From: Clostridia bacterium
Lineage (GTDB): Bacteria; CBDUZB01; JAGLHV01
NCBI GenBank assembly: GCA_030595925.1
Contig: JAUVLC010000027.1
Span: 1-25,962 of the forward strand
Direction of reading: 5' to 3'
DNA: 25,962 nucleotides
Of the stretch, positions 23,188 through 25,962 are shown piece by piece. Each line of letters begins with the position of its first letter. Within the stretch, counting starts at the first letter, position 1. Below the pieces are notes generated by a model. The model saw only the letters and a list, made by a program, of their open reading frames with translations. It ran no database searches and was not told the DNA's origin. The translations under genes and the position numbers were made by a program.

Positions 23188-24240
23188 ATGCAGCTTATTA
23201 TTAATACTTACGGTTCGTATTTACGAAAAAAAGATAATTGTTTTTTAGTTAAATGTATTCCGGAAGGAGAAACTGAAGAAAAACGATTTGAAGTTTCGGT
23301 AAAAAAGGTAAGCAGTATTATGATTACTACTTCCGCTTATATTTCTACGGATGCGATTAAGTTGGCGATGGATAATAATATAGATATAGTTTTTCTTGAT
23401 AATTTTGGCGACCCTTACGGTAGAGTATGGCATTCAAAATTAGGGAGTACTGTTTTAATCAGGCGGAGGCAGTTAGAAATATGTGAAAAAGAGACAGGAT
23501 TAAATTTGGCTAAAGAATGGATTACAACTAAGTTTGATAATCAGATTCTTTTTTTTAAAAAATTGGGACATTCACGACCGGATAAGGAAAATAAAATAAG
23601 TGAATATGTCGAGAGATTAGAAAAAATTAAACTTAAACTACAACAGATAAATGGAAGCATTGAAGAAAAAAGAGGGGAGATTATGGGCTTGGAAGGAACG
23701 GCAGGAAGAACATATTTTGAAGTATTAAATTTTATAATGCCGGAAAGATTTAAGTTTAACGGAAGGAGTAGAAGTCCGGCAAAGGATGAATTTAATTGCC
23801 TTCTTAATTATGGTTATGGGGTTTTATATTCACTGGTAGAGAAGGGGTGTATCATTGCCGGTTTAGATCCGTATGTAGGTTTTGTTCATACAGATAATTA
23901 TAATAAAAAATCACTTGTTTTTGATTTAATTGAAATGTTTAGAATATTCGTTGACCAGACAGTAGTTTATTTATTCAGCCAACGAAAGATAAATAAGGAA
24001 TATTTCGACAAAATAAAAAATGGATTAAGTTTAAATAAGAAGGGTAAAGAAATATTACTGGAAGCATTGAATGAAACATTAGAAGAAAGTATAAGATATA
24101 AAGGGAGAAATATTAAAAGGCGAAATGTTATACAATTTGAGTGTCATCGCATAGCAAATGGATTAATACAAAACAGTGTCAGTGGAAAGACAGAAGACAG
24201 AAGACAGACGACAGAGGACAGAAGAAGACAGTGTCAGTGA
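23188..24240 (+). CDS. cas1: Cas1 integrase with repeat-altered C-terminus
   Basis: Cas1 is the metal-dependent integrase that inserts new spacers with Cas2. Catalytic residues are visible: E169 in GLEGTAGRTYFEVL, H234 in GFVHTDNY and D246 with E249 in LVFDLIEMFR. The length of 350 aa is about the upper normal for Cas1. The final 20 or so residues (from about 329, NSVSGKTEDRRQTTEDRRRQCQ) are coded by repeat array R3, which also gives the TGA stop. The Cas1 core appears complete before that point (FECHRIANGLIQ). ATG 23188 follows AAGGGAATAAAAT. It lies away from the cas operon but with cas2 and cas4 downstream. Confidence 0.96.
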   Translation: MQLIINTYGSYLRKKDNCFLVKCIPEGETEEKRFEVSVKKVSSIMITTSAYISTDAIKLAMDNNIDIVFLDNFGDPYGRVWHSKLGSTVLIRRRQLEICEKETGLNLAKEWITTKFDNQILFFKKLGHSRPDKENKISEYVERLEKIKLKLQQINGSIEEKRGEIMGLEGTAGRTYFEVLNFIMPERFKFNGRSRSPAKDEFNCLLNYGYGVLYSLVEKGCIIAGLDPYVGFVHTDNYNKKSLVFDLIEMFRIFVDQTVVYLFSQRKINKEYFDKIKNGLSLNKKGKEILLEALNETLEESIRYKGRNIKRRNVIQFECHRIANGLIQNSVSGKTEDRRQTTEDRRRQCQ

Positions 24241-24441
24241 AGAGACAGAAGACAGTAAGACAGTGTCAGTGTCAGTGGATAGTGTCAGCAAAAGGCTAAG
24301 ACAGTGTCAGTGAAAGACTGTGTCTGTGTCAGTGAAAAGACAATAAGACGAAGAACAGAAAACAGAAGACAGAAGAGAGACAGAAGAGAGACAGAAAAGA
24401 CAGTGTCAGTGATTAGTGTCAGCAAGACAGAGTTAGCAAGA
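24172..24441 (+). repeat. Period-7 AGACAG/GTGTCAGTGA repeat array R3
   Basis: The array starts inside cas1 and fills the gap before the four-helix gene. The AGTGTCAGCAAAAGGC block is at 24281-24296, and GTGAAAAGACAATAAGACGAAGAACAG is near 24331. The same order of blocks occurs in R2. An inverse-complement remnant (ACTGACACTAACACTGACAC) lies at about 24819-24838, at the 3' end of the next gene. Confidence 0.85.
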
Positions 24442-24455
24442 GGGAAAGATAATTT

Positions 24456-24851
24456 ATGAAGAAAAGGGTTAATAGTGTTGAAGATATGGATGTATTTAAA
24501 AAGGCTCATAAAATTACCATAGAGATATATAAAATTACAAAAGCATTTCCACAGCATGAAAATTTTGCTTTGGTTTCACAAATGCGAAGGGCAGCGTATT
24601 CAATACCATCGAATTTGATGGAAGGGGGTTATCGAATTAATAAAAAAGAATATAGGCATTTTGTAGGTATTGCAAGAGGTTCTGTTGGAGAACTAAAGTA
24701 TTTTTTGCTATTATCGAAAGACCTGGGCTATCTTTCTGAGGGTAAATATTCATTTTTACGAGAACTGGCTGAAGAAGTTAGTAAAATGCTTGGTGGACTT
24801 ATTAAGTCTTTAACCGAGACTGACACTAACACTGACACAAAACACGGATAG
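24456..24851 (+). CDS. Four-helix bundle protein (23S rRNA intervening-sequence type)
   Basis: This is a 131-aa all-helical protein. The family words are MDVFKKAHKITIEIYKITKAFP, FALVSQMRRAAYSIPSNLMEGG, EYRHFVGIARGSVGELKYFLLLSKDLGYL and LAEEVSKMLGGLIKSL. The length matches the S23/IVP family (about 115-130 aa), which is often encoded in insertions of 23S rRNA or beside mobile elements. Its function is unknown. The tail TETDTNTDTKHG is written by an inverse piece of the period-7 repeat. ATG 24456 has AGGGAAAG upstream. It sits between cas1 and cas2 with only 4 bp to cas2, an unusual place; S23 proteins are not part of the known adaptation machinery. Confidence 0.9.
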   Translation: MKKRVNSVEDMDVFKKAHKITIEIYKITKAFPQHENFALVSQMRRAAYSIPSNLMEGGYRINKKEYRHFVGIARGSVGELKYFLLLSKDLGYLSEGKYSFLRELAEEVSKMLGGLIKSLTETDTNTDTKHG

Positions 24852-24855
24852 TATT

Positions 24856-25146
24856 ATGTTAACCTGGATAATATACGATATTGTCGAAAATAAAAAACGA
24901 AATAGGGTGGTTAAGGCTTGTAAAAATTATGGCCTTTACCGAGTTCAGAAAAGTTGTTTTTTGGGAAATTTAAATAGTAATGAAATTGATGAGCTATCTT
25001 TGCAATGTCAGGATATTATGAATGAAGAAGAAGATTCAATCTATGTTTTTCCGATGTGTGATGAAGATTTTAAAAAAGTAAAATTGTTTGGGCAAAGTTT
25101 TGATAAAAAACTTATAGCAGATGAAATAATTTCTAAGTTTTTTTAA
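24856..25146 (+). CDS. cas2: Cas2 adaptation protein
   Basis: Cas2 forms the dimer core of the Cas1-Cas2 spacer integration complex. The 96-aa product has the ferredoxin-like start LTWIIYDIVENKKRNRVVKACKNYGLYRVQKSCFLG with the conserved D8. The length is typical. It starts 4 bp after the four-helix gene and ends 10 bp before cas4, so these three are co-transcribed. Confidence 0.96.
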   Translation: MLTWIIYDIVENKKRNRVVKACKNYGLYRVQKSCFLGNLNSNEIDELSLQCQDIMNEEEDSIYVFPMCDEDFKKVKLFGQSFDKKLIADEIISKFF

Positions 25147-25156
25147 AAGTTATACT

Positions 25157-25753
25157 ATGAATGAAATAAAACAAGAGGTATATATTACTCCTTCGGAAGT
25201 TATTGAGTATCTTTATTGTCCAAGATTTATTTTCTTTATGAATTGTTTGTGTATTCCTCAACATGAAGAACAGAGATATAAAGTTTTAAAAGGTAGAGAA
25301 CTTCACGAAAGAAAAGAAGAAATAAATCGAAGTTATTTGAGGAAAAAGCTCAACTGTGTCCAAAAAGATACTTTGGTTTATTTAGCATCAGCGAATTATC
25401 ATATAAAAGGGATTGTAGATGAAGTGCTTATTTTAAGCGATGGCACACTTGCTCCTCTGGATTATAAATTTGCAGAATACAGGGATAAAACCTTTAAGAC
25501 ACATAAATATCAATCAGTTTTGTATGCTCTTTTGATAAAAGAAAACTATCAACGAGAAGTTAAAAAAGGATATATTTGTTATATAAGAAGTAATCACAAA
25601 TTAAAAGAAATTAATTATACGGATAAAGATTTTAGAGAAGGAGAAAGGTTAGTAGGAGAAATTTTGGAGGTTGTTCAAAAAGGCTATTATCCTAAAAAAA
25701 GTAAATATTTAAATCGTTGTATTGATTGTTGCTACAGAAATATTTGTGTTTAA
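25157..25753 (+). CDS. cas4: Cas4 exonuclease (adaptation)
   Basis: Cas4 trims prespacers and helps choose PAM-proximal ends for spacer integration. The 198-aa product has the first iron-sulphur Cys in IEYLYCPRFIFF, the RecB nuclease core with GIVDEVLILSDGTLAPLDYKFAEY (Asp, Asp, Lys), a QSVLYALLI motif and the last three Cys in CIDCCYRNIC. Key residues are present. It is 10 bp from cas2 and is the last cas gene before the leader and array. In type I-B loci cas4 usually precedes cas1, so the order here is rearranged. Confidence 0.94.
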   Translation: MNEIKQEVYITPSEVIEYLYCPRFIFFMNCLCIPQHEEQRYKVLKGRELHERKEEINRSYLRKKLNCVQKDTLVYLASANYHIKGIVDEVLILSDGTLAPLDYKFAEYRDKTFKTHKYQSVLYALLIKENYQREVKKGYICYIRSNHKLKEINYTDKDFREGERLVGEILEVVQKGYYPKKSKYLNRCIDCCYRNICV

Positions 25754-25932
25754 GAAAAAAAATTTAAAATGATATATGGAGTAAGTATATTTAATAAGAA
25801 AAGGGATGTAAGCGGGAGTAAAAAAAGAGGTTTTTACAATAAAAAAAATGATGAAAATTGTAAAAAGAAGGTTTTCTAAAAAATGCCGTTTTCTTTATAG
25901 AATAATAGAATTTAAGAAAAATGCTGTTTGAG
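25754..25932 (+). promoter_or_regulatory. CRISPR leader
   Basis: This is about 180 bp of AT-rich non-coding DNA between the cas4 stop and the first repeat. The position and composition are those of a leader, which carries the array promoter and the spacer integration signal. A TATAGAATAATAG stretch near 25896-25908 could be a -10 region. No gene is seen. Confidence 0.65.
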
Positions 25933-25962
25933 AAAGTAATCCATTAAAACAAGGATTGAAAC
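25933..25962 (+). CRISPR. First CRISPR repeat at the right edge
   Basis: The last 30 bases end in ATTGAAAC, the 8-nt handle typical of type I-B repeats, and contain a small inverted repeat, AATCC (25938-25942) and GGATT (25953-25957), around ATTAAAACAA. Only this one copy is inside the window, so the exact 5' boundary and the number of repeats cannot be seen. A cas4-leader-repeat layout supports the call. Confidence 0.7.

Overview
The window is AT-rich bacterial DNA (about one third G+C by eye). Short intergenic gaps, ATGA gene overlaps, AGGAGG-type ribosome binding sites and a full type I-B CRISPR-Cas locus all point to Bacteria. I cannot name the phylum. The many dispersed palindromic repeats, decayed genes and orphan toxin-antitoxin-like pairs suggest an uncultivated lineage with a fluid accessory genome. 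The right edge stops at what looks like a CRISPR repeat, and priA is open across the left edge, so both edges may be contig or window ends.

Region by region. (1) 1-5460 holds housekeeping genes: the 3' part of priA, then fmt, a Pif1-type helicase carrying a C-terminal WYL domain, and a lone small prepilin on the opposite strand. (2) About 5470-11130 is a repeat-rich accessory stretch. It has a MarC-family membrane protein, an intact AbiEii-like nucleotidyltransferase with a small partner, an unrecognised 294-aa gene bracketed by two identical 21-bp palindromes, and a DUF1016 (YhcG-like) nuclease gene that has lost its catalytic core. (3) 11133-12000 has a Cys-rich unknown gene and a frameshifted winged-helix remnant. 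(4) 12025-25962 is a type I-B CRISPR locus in the order cas8b-cas7-cas5-cas3-cas6, then an insert, then cas1, a four-helix-bundle gene, cas2, cas4, leader and first repeat. The insert holds an autoregulated-looking DUF6788-like/nucleotidyltransferase pair, a DUF4143 fragment, a fragment of a second cas6 and an unknown TPR-type gene.

How the genes fit together. Cas8b, Cas7, Cas5 and Cas6 would form the crRNA-guided Cascade complex. Cas3 (HD plus helicase) would degrade the target, and Cas1, Cas2 and Cas4 would acquire spacers into the array that begins at the right edge. The interference and adaptation halves are about 4 kb apart, separated by the insert and by homologous arrays of a period-7 'AGACAGA/GTGTCAGTGA' repeat.

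The most unusual features are repeat-related. One is a family of palindromes nested like onion shells, whose inner stems show compensatory base changes. The other is the CRISPR-locus repeat, which supplies the C-terminal residues and stop codons of cas6, cas1 and a nucleotidyltransferase, all ending in Q-C-Q.
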